DNA from: Mediterraneibacter massiliensis
Lineage (GTDB): Bacteria; Bacillota; Clostridia; Lachnospirales; Lachnospiraceae
Reading direction: 5' to 3'
Length of the DNA: 64,000 nt
Assembly (NCBI RefSeq): GCF_001487105.1
Contig: NZ_LN913001.1
Span: 2,100,949 to 2,164,948, forward strand
Below the pieces are notes generated by a model, which was not told the origin of the DNA, made no database searches, and saw nothing but the letters and a program-made list of their open reading frames with translations. A program made the position numbers and the translations under genes. This document shows positions 1 to 8,215 of this stretch, piece by piece (positions within the stretch are counted from its first letter, which is position 1; each line of letters begins with the position of its first letter).

Positions 1-191
1 AGCATATCTGTCTCATTTTTCATCATACTTCCCATCATCACACCGCCGGTCAGCAGGCGGCCCAAAGCGGCTGTGGCGACAGGGCTCGTCCCGTGTCTTC
101 TCCTTGCTTCTTCCACCATCTCTGTGGTTGAAGCGGCAAATGCACGGATCTGTGTATGTGCCGCTGTTGCTCTTACAATATAATCTTTCAT
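1..191 (-). CDS. hslO: Hsp33 redox-regulated chaperone, N-terminal part (cut by window edge)
   Basis: Only the first 63 codons are inside the window. The peptide begins [20 protein letters not shown] and continues through [18 protein letters not shown] and [11 protein letters not shown], the characteristic Hsp33 N-terminal domain. Hsp33 is a cytosolic holdase activated by oxidation of a C-terminal four-cysteine zinc centre, which lies beyond the window and so cannot be checked. The ATG at 189-191 is preceded by AAGGAAGG at good spacing. It starts 4 nt after the stop codon of the methyltransferase gene, so the two are probably one operon. Seen: N-terminal motif and start. Known: chaperone role of the family. 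Confidence 0.9.
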   Translation of the reverse strand, partial: MKDYIVRATAAHTQIRAFAASTTEMVEEARRRHGTSPVATAALGRLLTGGVMMGSMMKNETDM

Positions 192-195
192 CTGT

Positions 196-969
196 CTATA
201 TCCTTCCTTTTTCTTTTCCATGCTCTCTGGCAATGACATAGAGACGTTCACTCTCCTGTGCAGGCGGTTTCCTCGTAAATGCGTCATACGCCGCCACAAA
301 CTCCATTCCTGCACGTTCTATGAAATGCTTTATTTCCTCTAAAGTATACGCCTTCTGGTAGTGTATTTCCTTATATTTTCTGTACAAATCTTTTTCCTCT
401 GTACAGCGGATGAAAAGACTCAGATCATACTCATTGATCTTCTCTTCCTCATAATAATAATTGTCCCATATGAAACTGCATTCTTCCCGGTTCTCTGCAA
501 TTGTCCTGTCTCCTAGGATTTCTTTATACTTATACTCTGTATTCAGATCAAAGATAAAAACACCTCCGGGATCCAAATAATTGTTCACCAGAGAAAACAC
601 CCGTTTAAGATCCTCCGCTTCTGTAATATAATTTATGGAATCGCAGATACTGACGACCGCGCGCACAGTTCCATAAAGTTCGAATTCTCTCATGTCCTGC
701 AGCAGATAAAGAATATCCTGTCCGGACTTTTCTTTCTTTTCCATAGCCAGTTCCAACATTTCCTCTGCGTTGTCCACGCCGATCATATCGTATCCGTATC
801 CGGCGAGGATCTCCGTCATGGTGCCCGTGCCGCATCCTAAGTCCAGCACCAGACCATCTGCAGCGCCATATTCTGATAAAAGCCCGCGCAGATACACGCC
901 CCATTCTTCATAGGGTACGTTATCCATAAAAGCATCATAAACCGATGCAAAACTTGTATATGTTTCCAC
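196..969 (-). CDS. Class I SAM-dependent methyltransferase
   Basis: A 257-residue protein with a Rossmann-type methyltransferase core. The SAM-binding motif I reads [11 protein letters not shown] (about residues 41-51), followed by an acidic residue at the end of strand 2 (VDNAEEML) and a motif around [10 protein letters not shown]. This architecture fits the Methyltransf_25/11 group; the substrate is unknown. The start is GTG at 967-969, preceded by GAGGG six bases upstream; no earlier ATG fits better. It lies directly upstream of hslO, and a good promoter sits at 1038-1067. Similar small methyltransferases next to hslO are common in Clostridia, but this does not tell the function. Confidence 0.85.
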   Translation of the reverse strand: METYTSFASVYDAFMDNVPYEEWGVYLRGLLSEYGAADGLVLDLGCGTGTMTEILAGYGYDMIGVDNAEEMLELAMEKKEKSGQDILYLLQDMREFELYGTVRAVVSICDSINYITEAEDLKRVFSLVNNYLDPGGVFIFDLNTEYKYKEILGDRTIAENREECSFIWDNYYYEEEKINEYDLSLFIRCTEEKDLYRKYKEIHYQKAYTLEEIKHFIERAGMEFVAAYDAFTRKPPAQESERLYVIAREHGKEKGRI

Positions 970-1037
970 TTATATCCCTCTTTTATCTTTTCTTTCCCCA
1001 GCTTTATATCCTCTGCCGGATATTGTGCCTTCTGGCT

Positions 1038-1067
1038 ATTATAACATAGACTCTCCCGGCAGTACAA
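1038..1067 (-). promoter_or_regulatory. Predicted housekeeping promoter of the methyltransferase-hslO operon
   Basis: On the minus strand a -35-like TTGTAC (1062-1067) is separated by 18 bases from a perfect TATAAT -10 box (1038-1043). It lies 69 bases upstream of the GTG start and points away from the divergent mgtE promoter. Confidence 0.7.
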
Positions 1068-1088
1068 CGAATTAAAATCATTTTTTCC

Positions 1089-1117
1089 TTGACACCTTTC
1101 TTCTTTCGCACTACAAT
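1089..1117 (+). promoter_or_regulatory. Predicted sigma-A promoter of mgtE
   Basis: A perfect TTGACA (1089-1094), a 17-base spacer and TACAAT (1112-1117). Transcription would start near 1124, just before the M-box leader, so the whole riboswitch would be in the transcript. Confidence 0.85.
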
Positions 1118-1125
1118 GATTAGGT

Positions 1126-1300
1126 AGAAATTGAATAGATATTTCGGTAGGTGAGGTTACCACAGGGATTGGGTTGATTCCTTAAGATTGCTGCCGCAGG
1201 ATTGTGGAGACACAATGAGCTGGTTAGCAGGCTATGTCGTGAAGGCATAACCTAATGCAATTATTATGCCCTGTGATACTAAAGCTTGAACGGTAAGAAG
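1126..1300 (+). ncRNA. M-box (ykoK) magnesium riboswitch
   Basis: The leader of mgtE carries the M-box landmarks in order: TAGGTGAGGTTACC near 1148-1161, GCTGCC near 1190, a GGAGACACAATGAG segment near 1207-1220, and ACTAAAGCTTGAACG near 1278-1292, matching the conserved 3' element (consensus GTGCTAAAGCTC). M-box RNAs bind Mg2+ and, when saturated, allow a downstream terminator to form. Here a terminator hairpin follows directly (1308-1352), and the gene served is an Mg2+ transporter, which agrees with the class. The sequence is somewhat diverged from the Bacillus examples, so the exact helix borders are my estimate. Confidence 0.82.
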
Positions 1301-1307
1301 AACATAG

Positions 1308-1352
1308 AAAGACTTTGCATTGTTCAGGCAGTGTATGGTCTTTTTTATTTTC
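1308..1352 (+). terminator. Intrinsic terminator of the M-box expression platform
   Basis: AAAGAC pairs with GTCTTT and the stem continues through TTTGCATTG / CAGTGTATG with one mismatch and a few wobbles around a TTCAGG loop. It is followed by TTTTTTATTTT. It lies between the riboswitch and the coding region, the expected place for Mg2+-dependent attenuation. Confidence 0.8.
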
Positions 1353-1396
1353 TGTATACTCTCCCGCTGAACCGATTATAGATAGGAGGTGAGGTT

Positions 1397-1582
1397 ATGG
1401 ACTCTGGCGCCAGTTATCACTCGTGTAACCCAATAAAAATACATACAGAAATAAGAGGTATAAACTATGAACAAAGATATTTTTGTAAAACTTCTCGAAC
1501 AGCGCCAGTTCAAGGCTGTGAGAAGTATTTTGGATGTCATGAACGAAGTGGACATAGCCTCCCTTCTCTCCGTTCTCAATGA
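1397..1582 (+). CDS. Possible 61-codon leader ORF overlapping the mgtE start
   Basis: This short frame has a far better Shine-Dalgarno site (AGGAGGTGAGG, seven or fewer bases before the ATG at 1397) than mgtE itself. It runs out of frame 116 bases into mgtE. The peptide (MDSGASYHSCNPIKIHTEIR and onwards) matches no family I recognise and has no membrane segment. It could be a translated leader that couples or competes with mgtE initiation, or a chance frame behind a decayed site. Only the SD/ATG pair is direct evidence. Confidence 0.3.
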   Translation: MDSGASYHSCNPIKIHTEIRGINYEQRYFCKTSRTAPVQGCEKYFGCHERSGHSLPSLRSQ

Positions 1583-2798
1583 CAAAGAACTTGTACTTGC
1601 TTTCCGCCTGATCCCGAAAGATAAGGCCGCAGAGGTATTTGCCAATATGAGCAGCTCCATGCAGACTTATCTGGTGGAGATGTTTACGGAAAAGGAATTA
1701 AAAGAACTGCTGGACGATCTATATATGGATGATACGGTAGACATACTGGAAGAACTTCCCGCGAATCTGGTCAGCCGTATACTGGACGCCGTCAGTCCAT
1801 CCGACAGGCTGATGATCAATGAATTGTTAAACTATCCAGATGACAGCGCCGGAAGTATCATGACTACAGAATATGTAGACATACGCAAAACAATGACCGT
1901 CGCGCAGGCTATGGCACATATCAAAGAAACAGGTATACACAAGGAGACCATCTATACCTGCTATGTCACAGAACGCCGTCAGCTCATCGGCATCGTGTCG
2001 GCAAAAGAGTTAATGACGGAAGATGACAACATGCGGATCGAAGAATTAATGGAGACAGAGATCATCTCTGTCCACACACATACAGACCAGGAAGAAGTCG
2101 CGCAGCTTCTGCGAAAGTATAACCTGCTTGCGCTTCCGGTACTGGATGCGGAAAACTATATGGTAGGGATCGTCACATTTGACGACGCGATGGATGTCAT
2201 GGTCGAAGAAACCACTGAAGATATTACAAAAATGGCTGCCATGAGCCCCAGTGAGAAGCCCTATTTTGCGACTTCTGTATTCGCTCATGCAAAACATCGC
2301 ATCCCCTGGCTTCTCGTCCTGATGTTCTCCGCCACAGTCACCGGCACCATTATCACACGCTATGAGAATGCCTTTGACGCAGTTCCTCTTTTAGTCTCTT
2401 TTATTCCCATGCTGATGGATACCGGAGGCAACTGTGGTTCTCAGAGTTCTACCCTTGTAATCCGGGGAATTGCACTGGATGAGATTCATTTTCGCGACCT
2501 GTTCAAAGTACTTTTCAAAGAATTTCGTATCTCTTTAATCGTCGGGCTCGTGCTGGCAGCGGCCAACGGCATCCGAATCTTTATCATGTATCAGAATGTT
2601 ACCCTTGCACTGGTGATCGCACTTTCACTTGCTGCTACAATCGTTGTAGCAAAACTCATCGGCTGTCTCCTGCCGCTATGCGCCAAGCAAGTTCATCTGG
2701 ATCCGGCGATCATGGCCTCGCCTTTGATCACGACATTGGTAGATACGTTTTCGATCTTGATCTATTTTACTATAGCTACACATTTTTTCAATCTATAA
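1467..2798 (+). CDS. mgtE: Magnesium transporter MgtE
   Basis: 443 residues, the usual MgtE length. Domains in order: the MgtE N-terminal superhelical domain (about 15-125, ending in YPDDSAGSIMTTEYVDI), a CBS pair (about 130-250, with LLALPVLDAENYMVGIVTFDD), a linker helix, and a C-terminal membrane domain of five helices from about 275. The pore signature PMLMDTGGNCGSQSST is present near residues 310-325. MgtE is a homodimeric Mg2+ channel of the inner membrane whose CBS domains close it at high internal Mg2+. The ATG at 1467 is used because a TAA in the same frame lies at 1461-1463; AAGAGGT is its weak ribosome site. Expression is probably controlled by the M-box. Confidence 0.96.
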   Translation: MNKDIFVKLLEQRQFKAVRSILDVMNEVDIASLLSVLNDKELVLAFRLIPKDKAAEVFANMSSSMQTYLVEMFTEKELKELLDDLYMDDTVDILEELPANLVSRILDAVSPSDRLMINELLNYPDDSAGSIMTTEYVDIRKTMTVAQAMAHIKETGIHKETIYTCYVTERRQLIGIVSAKELMTEDDNMRIEELMETEIISVHTHTDQEEVAQLLRKYNLLALPVLDAENYMVGIVTFDDAMDVMVEETTEDITKMAAMSPSEKPYFATSVFAHAKHRIPWLLVLMFSATVTGTIITRYENAFDAVPLLVSFIPMLMDTGGNCGSQSSTLVIRGIALDEIHFRDLFKVLFKEFRISLIVGLVLAAANGIRIFIMYQNVTLALVIALSLAATIVVAKLIGCLLPLCAKQVHLDPAIMASPLITTLVDTFSILIYFTIATHFFNL

Positions 2799-2801
2799 AT
2801 A

Positions 2802-2859
2802 TGCTCCCTTCTAAGTAACAAGTTTTTTATTATTTCACTTGTCTGCCTAGAAGGGAGCA
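2802..2859. terminator. Bidirectional terminator between mgtE and ilvE
   Basis: A perfect 12-bp inverted repeat (TGCTCCCTTCTA at 2802-2813, TAGAAGGGAGCA at 2848-2859), with an inner ACAAGT/ACTTGT pair. It lies between two convergent genes. T-rich stretches follow on both sides but are interrupted. Confidence 0.65.
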
Positions 2860-2904
2860 ATTCATTCTATTTTCTGTTTTTATTTTTCTTAATACGCCTG
2901 TTTC

Positions 2905-3930
2905 TTATTCGATCACTTTGATCCAGCCTTCCGGTGCCTCGATATGTCCCATTTGGATCCCGGTCAGTGTATCATAGAGTTTCTGGATCGTCGGTCCCAT
3001 TTTCTCCATTCCACTTGGGAAGCAGATTTCTTTTCCATGGTCTACAACCTTGCCTACAGGAGAGATCACTGCCGCCGTTCCGCACAGACCGCACTCTGCA
3101 AATTCTTTCACTTCCTCGAAGTATACGTCTCTTTCCTCTACTTCTAACCCCAGATAATGTTCTGCTACATACAAAAGAGAGCGTCTTGTGATAGAAGGCA
3201 GGATCGTATCCGAATGAGGGGTAACTACTTTATGATCCTTTGTGATAAAGATAAAGTTTGCGCCCCCTGTCTCTTCCACCTTTGTCCTAGTTGCGGAATC
3301 CAGATACATATTTTCATCAAATCCATTTGCATGTGCTGTGACGATCGCATGCAGACTCATAGCATAGTTCAGACCTGCCTTAATATGCCCCGTCCCGTGC
3401 GGCGCAGCACGATCAAAATCAGACACACAGATCGTCAACGGTTTTACACCGCCCTTGAAATAAGGACCGACCGGTGTAGTAAAAACACGGAATTGATATT
3501 CATCCGCCGGTTTTACACCGATCACTGGATTGATTCCAAACATATACGGCCTTATATATAATGTTGCGCCGGAACCGTATGGAGGTACATACGCCGCGTT
3601 TGCTCTGACTACCTGTTCCACGGCATCTACAAACCGTTCTGCCGGAAATGGCGGCATTTCCAGTCTCTTTGCAGAATCTATCAGTCGTTTTGCATTCAGA
3701 TCCGGTCGGAAAGTCACAATATGGCCATCCTCTGTCGTATATGCTTTAAGCCCCTCGAATACAGTCTGTGCATACTGTAATACTCCCGCACACTCATTCA
3801 TCACAATATTGGCGTCTTCTATCAGCGCTCCGTCATCCCATTTGCCGTCTTTAAAATTCGCAACATACCGCTTCTCTGTAGGAATATAACCAAACCCTAA
3901 ATTCTCCCAGTCAATCTTTTTTTTCTCCAT
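2905..3930 (-). CDS. ilvE: Branched-chain amino acid aminotransferase
   Basis: 341 residues, fold-type IV PLP aminotransferase of the eukaryote-like BCAT group. Landmarks are FGYIPTEKRYVANFKDGKWD at the N-terminus, RPYMFGINP and the PLP lysine in GHIKAGLNYAMSL (about residue 185), then ETGGANFIFI and the phosphate-binding end of the family. It transfers the amino group between glutamate and the 2-oxo acids of Leu, Ile and Val in the cytosol. It lies 125 bases downstream of ilvN in the same direction, so it is the last gene of the T-box-controlled ilvB-ilvN-ilvE transcript or has its own promoter in the gap. Confidence 0.95.
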   Translation of the reverse strand: MEKKKIDWENLGFGYIPTEKRYVANFKDGKWDDGALIEDANIVMNECAGVLQYAQTVFEGLKAYTTEDGHIVTFRPDLNAKRLIDSAKRLEMPPFPAERFVDAVEQVVRANAAYVPPYGSGATLYIRPYMFGINPVIGVKPADEYQFRVFTTPVGPYFKGGVKPLTICVSDFDRAAPHGTGHIKAGLNYAMSLHAIVTAHANGFDENMYLDSATRTKVEETGGANFIFITKDHKVVTPHSDTILPSITRRSLLYVAEHYLGLEVEERDVYFEEVKEFAECGLCGTAAVISPVGKVVDHGKEICFPSGMEKMGPTIQKLYDTLTGIQMGHIEAPEGWIKVIE

Positions 3931-4055
3931 ATAGACTCCTCCATTCCTCTACACTGAACGGATATGGAACTCCTGTCATCCAGTGCTCTTATCTGCTCTT
4001 TGCTTTCCCTAGATTATAATACTTTACATCTTAAAAATCAAGAGTGCGCTCTGTT

Positions 4056-4562
4056 TTATCTTTCCATCATGCTGATAGACTCGATTCCCACGCTTCCTCC
4101 CCGCACCACTTCAATGCTTTTAAATTCCTCTTTCATTAACTTCACTACGGCGTCATTTTTGGTTGCTGTCTGGACAAATTCTACAAGCAGGCTGTCTTTT
4201 CCATAGTCGATCACCTTTGCCTTAAAAGTCTCTGCGATCTGGAACACTTCCACTTTATCCTGGGGAGAACATTTCTCCACTTTTATATAGAGGATTTCCT
4301 TCATCCGCACAAAAATATCTGTGAAATCTATGACTTTGATCACCTCTATCATCCGGTTTAGCTGCTTCTTTATCTGTTCAAACGTCTCATCATCACTGAC
4401 TGTTGCGATGGTCATCCTGGACACAGTAGGATCCTCGGTCGTCCCTACTGTCAGACTATCCAGATTGTAAGACTTGCCTGAAAATAACCCGGAAATTTTC
4501 GAAAGTACACCTACCTGATTTTCCACATACAAGGAAATCCATCTTTTCTTCATTCCATCCAT
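4056..4562 (-). CDS. ilvN: Acetolactate synthase small (regulatory) subunit
   Basis: 168 residues with an N-terminal ACT domain (WISLYVENQVGVLSKISGLF, then SYNLDSLTVGTTED) and the ALS_ss_C domain to the end. The small subunit binds valine and raises the activity of the IlvB catalytic subunit. The ATG at 4562 has AGGAGG seven bases upstream. It starts 11 bases after the ilvB stop. Length is normal for a complete IlvH/IlvN protein. Confidence 0.95.
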   Translation of the reverse strand: MDGMKKRWISLYVENQVGVLSKISGLFSGKSYNLDSLTVGTTEDPTVSRMTIATVSDDETFEQIKKQLNRMIEVIKVIDFTDIFVRMKEILYIKVEKCSPQDKVEVFQIAETFKAKVIDYGKDSLLVEFVQTATKNDAVVKLMKEEFKSIEVVRGGSVGIESISMMER

Positions 4563-4573
4563 CGTTCTTCCTC

Positions 4574-6292
4574 CTAACAGTCCATGATCATATCTTCCAG
4601 CGTTCCGCCCGGCTGTATCATCGGATATACCATTTCCTCCGGGTCAATGATAAATTCGATCAATGTGGGCACTTTTGTATTTTTCTTAGCCTCCTTGAAC
4701 GCTTCTCTTATGTCTTCCTTCTTTGTCACCCGGATCCCTTTTGCCCCATAGCTCTGCGCCAGCTTTATAAAATCTGGCGTATACCCTGGCATTTCTTCTC
4801 CTTGTGTTCTGCGATAAAGAGCACCGGCGCGCAAATTAGTCATCCCATAACGCTTTCCGTAAAACAGTTTCTGCCACTGACGGACCATGCCCAGATACTC
4901 ATTATTAAACACACAGAGGATCAACGGCAGTTCTTCCAGCACCGCGGTCGCAAATTCCTGTATATTCATCTGCATGCCCCCGTCTCCGGAGATCGCGATC
5001 ACCGGAATATCCGGATTCCCTATCTTCGCTCCTATGGCGCCCGGAAATCCATATCCCATCGTTCCAAGCCCACCGGACATGACCAGCTGCTTTTTCTTCG
5101 TGATCTCTACATATTGGCTTGCGAACATCTGATGCTGTCCTACATCTGTCACGATGATCGCCTCATCAAACTGCTGATTGATTTCTTCTATGATATCCTG
5201 CGGTCCCATCACAGCACGCTTTTTCATCTTCAGCGGATGTTCTTCCTTCCAGGCAATGATCTGCTTTAACCAGCTTTCCGTATGGCACATATCTACATAC
5301 TCCCGCATCTTTATAACTGCCTCTCTGGCATCTGCCACGATCGGCACATCCACATGGATATTCCGCGAGATAGAAGCCGTGTCGATATCAATATGTACGA
5401 TTTGTGCCTTAGGCGCAAATGCATGCAGTTTTCCTGTGATCCGGTCATTAAAACGGGTTCCGATGGAAAAAAGAAGGTCACATTCACTGACTGCCATATT
5501 TGCCGCATAGGCGCCATGCATTCCCAGATTCCCCACAAATAAAGGATGGTCCGTAGGAATAGCTCCCCGCCCCATGATCGTAGTCACGACCGGAACTTTT
5601 GTTTTCTCTGCCACTTCCGCAAAGATCTTATTTGCGCGGGCAATATTGACGCCGCCTCCTGCCAAAAACAAAGGACGCTTTGATTTGTGCAGCATTTTGA
5701 TCGCCCGTTTTAACTGTCCCACATGCACACTTGTGTTTGGCTTATATCCTCGGATATTGACCTCCGACGGATACTCCGCGCTTCCCAGTTCCGCCATCAG
5801 GTCTTTGGGCAGATCGATCAGCACCGGTCCCGGACGTCCTGTGCCAGCAATATAAAAAGCTTCCTTTATGATTCTTCCAAGATCTTCTCTGTTGCGTACC
5901 GTCACTCCATACTTGGTAATGCTTCTCGTGATCCCTACAATATCTACTTCCTGAAAAGCATCGTTTCCAATCAGATGTCTTGCCACCTGTCCTGTAAAAC
6001 ATACAAGAGGCACGCTGTCGTAATTAGCCGTCGCAAGTCCCGTTACCAGATTTGTGGCTCCCGGTCCGCTCGTCACTAGGCAAACGCCGACTTTTCCCGT
6101 CGTCCTCGCATAGGCGTCTGCCTCATGCACTAACGCCTGCTCATGTCGGGGCAGGATCACACGTATATCACTTTGTTTATACAATTCATCACTGATGTCG
6201 ATCGTACAGGCGCCCGGATACCCAAAGATCGTATCGACTCCTTCCTCTTTCAGCGCCTTTACCAATAATTTATTTCCCGTTATCTGTCTCAT
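4574..6292 (-). CDS. ilvB: Acetolactate synthase large (catalytic) subunit
   Basis: 572 residues, ThDP-dependent enzyme. Seen: the catalytic glutamate in PRHEQALVHEADAYAR (about residue 51), the central FAD/flavin-type domain, and the ThDP-Mg motif GDGGMQMN ending in VFNNEYLG (about 445-475). It condenses two pyruvates to acetolactate or pyruvate with 2-oxobutyrate to acetohydroxybutyrate, the first common step of Val/Leu and Ile synthesis. The start has TAGGAGGAAGCG before ATG. It directly follows the T-box leader, so it is probably induced by uncharged branched-chain tRNA. Confidence 0.96.
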   Translation of the reverse strand: MRQITGNKLLVKALKEEGVDTIFGYPGACTIDISDELYKQSDIRVILPRHEQALVHEADAYARTTGKVGVCLVTSGPGATNLVTGLATANYDSVPLVCFTGQVARHLIGNDAFQEVDIVGITRSITKYGVTVRNREDLGRIIKEAFYIAGTGRPGPVLIDLPKDLMAELGSAEYPSEVNIRGYKPNTSVHVGQLKRAIKMLHKSKRPLFLAGGGVNIARANKIFAEVAEKTKVPVVTTIMGRGAIPTDHPLFVGNLGMHGAYAANMAVSECDLLFSIGTRFNDRITGKLHAFAPKAQIVHIDIDTASISRNIHVDVPIVADAREAVIKMREYVDMCHTESWLKQIIAWKEEHPLKMKKRAVMGPQDIIEEINQQFDEAIIVTDVGQHQMFASQYVEITKKKQLVMSGGLGTMGYGFPGAIGAKIGNPDIPVIAISGDGGMQMNIQEFATAVLEELPLILCVFNNEYLGMVRQWQKLFYGKRYGMTNLRAGALYRRTQGEEMPGYTPDFIKLAQSYGAKGIRVTKKEDIREAFKEAKKNTKVPTLIEFIIDPEEMVYPMIQPGGTLEDMIMDC

Positions 6293-6310
6293 CGCTTCCT
6301 CCTAATTACA

Positions 6311-6560
6311 AAAAACACCCTAAGCTTCATAAGCTCAGGGCGAATCTGTCATCCGTGTTACCACCTAAATTCAGAGAAATCTCTGCACTCTGCCAGCACA
6401 GGAACAATGTCCGATACTGTTTCCCTGTAACGTGGGAATAACGTTGGAGTCTACTTAGGATCCCTCCTCATCCCTGCATTTCTCTGCTTTTAAAAATACA
6501 TACTCTGCCGGCAATACTATTTGCTGTCTTCCTAGACGATTTTATCTTACCGACAATGTA
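6311..6560 (-). ncRNA. T-box leader of the ilv operon, including its terminator
   Basis: Reading leftwards from the promoter, the leader contains a stem I-like helix (TGTCGGTAA pairing with TTGCCGGCA near 6505-6555), then the T-box core TTAGGTGGTAACACGG at about 6354-6370, which would pair with the NCCA end of uncharged tRNA. A strong terminator follows: CGCCCTGAGCTT / AAGCTTAGGGTG, a 12-bp stem at 6317-6343, and six T's at 6311-6316. I could not place the specifier codon with certainty; the downstream genes make Leu, Ile or Val the expected amino acid. Stem I looks short. Confidence 0.85.
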
Positions 6561-6566
6561 TTTTTA

Positions 6567-6595
6567 TTATAATTTGTATCTTTTCCTTTGTCAAC
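6567..6595 (-). promoter_or_regulatory. Consensus promoter of the T-box/ilvBNE operon
   Basis: Perfect TTGACA (6590-6595), 17-base spacer and perfect TATAAT (6567-6572) on the minus strand. A full-consensus promoter fits attenuation control, where the leader does the regulating. Confidence 0.92.
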
Positions 6596-6636
6596 GCTCA
6601 TCTATTGATACATTTTAACAATATTATTGATATATT

Positions 6637-7464
6637 TTATCTTTTCCAGCCATTTTTAATCATGCCTAACACTGCGTAGATACAAAATGCAGCTATATTT
6701 AACAGTACCACGCTGGCTCCTGCAGGCATTGCGCAAAAATAAGACAAAGTAAGCCCTAATATAAGGCAGATGACTGAAAGGACCCCTGCGCTTATGATCA
6801 CGCTTTTAAATGTCTTACACAAGCGCATAGAAGTCAGCGCAGGAAAGATGATCAAACTGGAAACAAGAAGCGCCCCCATCATCCGCATGCCGAGCACGAT
6901 CGTAACTGCCGTCAGGATCGCGATCATCGTATTATAAAAATTTGCACGTACTCCCGTAGCAAGAGCAAATGTCTCATCAAACGTTACTGCGAATATTTTC
7001 TGATAAAAAAATACATATAGCATCAATACAATCGCAGATAAAAACAATCCCAGCTTCACGTCCTCATCATTCATAGCGAGGATACTGCCAAACATGTAGT
7101 TATAGACATCTGTGTTCATTCCCGTTGTTACAGAGATCAACATCACCCCTACTGCAAGAGAACCGGTAGAGATCATAGCGATCGCTGCGTCTCCTTTGAT
7201 CCTCGTATTTGCACTCAGGCGCAAAAGCAGAATCGCCGCAAGAATGACAACAGGGATCGCCACGGACAAAGGCGCTGCGTTCATTGCGGTGGCTGCCGCC
7301 AAAGCGCCAAATCCCACATGGGAGAGTCCGTCTCCGATCATAGAATAGCGTTTCAGGACAAGACTGACACCCAAAAGCGCCGAACAAAGCGCCACCAGAG
7401 AACCTACCAGAAATGCCCGTACCATAAAAGGATAGGACAGCATCTGTATGACTGTCTCAAACAT
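6637..7464 (-). CDS. znuB: Zinc/manganese-type ABC transporter permease
   Basis: 275 residues from the chosen start, ABC-3 family with about eight hydrophobic segments. The conserved SMIGDGLSHVGFGALAAA motif lies about 50 residues in. It forms the membrane channel for divalent metal brought by the ZnuA-type binding protein. I use the ATG at 7464, not the earlier one at 7491, because AGGAGGTGAGG precedes it; this gives an 8-base overlap with the ATPase gene. It is the last gene of the znuA-znuC-znuB group. Zinc is the likelier metal from the binding protein, but manganese cannot be excluded. Confidence 0.9.
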   Translation of the reverse strand: MFETVIQMLSYPFMVRAFLVGSLVALCSALLGVSLVLKRYSMIGDGLSHVGFGALAAATAMNAAPLSVAIPVVILAAILLLRLSANTRIKGDAAIAMISTGSLAVGVMLISVTTGMNTDVYNYMFGSILAMNDEDVKLGLFLSAIVLMLYVFFYQKIFAVTFDETFALATGVRANFYNTMIAILTAVTIVLGMRMMGALLVSSLIIFPALTSMRLCKTFKSVIISAGVLSVICLILGLTLSYFCAMPAGASVVLLNIAAFCIYAVLGMIKNGWKR

Positions 7465-8197
7465 ATTCCTCACCTCCTGCATTTCTTCCATCCGGCGCCG
7501 TTTCTCCTAGAAATGCCTTCCCGGCACGGCTTCTCTGGTATGCCGCAGCAGTTCCGAAAAACTGTGTATCTTCACTCAGGTGCAAAATATGGCTTGCATA
7601 TTCGACAGCACTTTCTATATCATGTGAGACCATCACAACAGCGATTTTCTGCTTCGTGTTGATCTCATAGATCAGTTTATAGAACTCCCCTGTGACGATC
7701 GGATCTAATCCGGTAACCGGTTCGTCTAAAAGAAGCAATTTTTTTGTCGCGCACAAAGCCCTCGCGAGCAGGACACGCTGTTTCTGTCCACCAGAAAGAT
7801 CCCGAAAGCACTTGTGAGAAAGATCTCGTATGCCGAGCAATTCCATCTTCTCATATGCCTGCTTTTTATCCTGGGCTGTATAAAACGGACACATCCCCCG
7901 GCTGTTTAATCTCCCAGACAGTACGACTTCATATACGCTTGCCGGAAAATCTTTCTGTGCATCTGTCTGCTGAGGCAGATATCCTATTTCCCTTTGTTTT
8001 AGCCCATCACCAAATAAGATCCTGCCCTTTTCTATCATCTTCAGCCCTAAAATGCTCTTTACGAGCGTACTTTTACCGGAACCATTTTCTCCTACGATAC
8101 ATAGGTAGTCCCCGGAATCTATCTGAAAATCCAGATCTTTGAGTACAGTCCGTCCTTCATAGCCGACTGACACCTTCTCGCATTTTATCAGTGCCAT
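7457..8197 (-). CDS. znuC: Zinc/manganese-type ABC transporter ATP-binding protein
   Basis: 246 residues, one nucleotide-binding domain: Walker A GENGSGKST (about 37-45), Q-loop LPQQTDAQKDF, ABC signature LSGGQKQRVLLARAL, Walker B LLLLDEPVTGLD and the H-loop MVSHD. It powers the ZnuB permease at the inner face of the membrane. It follows znuA by 18 bases and overlaps znuB by 8, so the three are translated together. Confidence 0.92.
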   Translation of the reverse strand: MALIKCEKVSVGYEGRTVLKDLDFQIDSGDYLCIVGENGSGKSTLVKSILGLKMIEKGRILFGDGLKQREIGYLPQQTDAQKDFPASVYEVVLSGRLNSRGMCPFYTAQDKKQAYEKMELLGIRDLSHKCFRDLSGGQKQRVLLARALCATKKLLLLDEPVTGLDPIVTGEFYKLIYEINTKQKIAVVMVSHDIESAVEYASHILHLSEDTQFFGTAAAYQRSRAGKAFLGETAPDGRNAGGEEYV

Positions 8198-8215
8198 CTT
8201 GTAACGATTCCTCCT

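Noticed and set aside
2934..6079. Many plus-strand frames of 67-155 codons opposite ilvE, ilvN and ilvB
   Set aside because: They are antisense shadows of clearly coding minus-strand genes, lack ribosome sites and have no recognisable domains.
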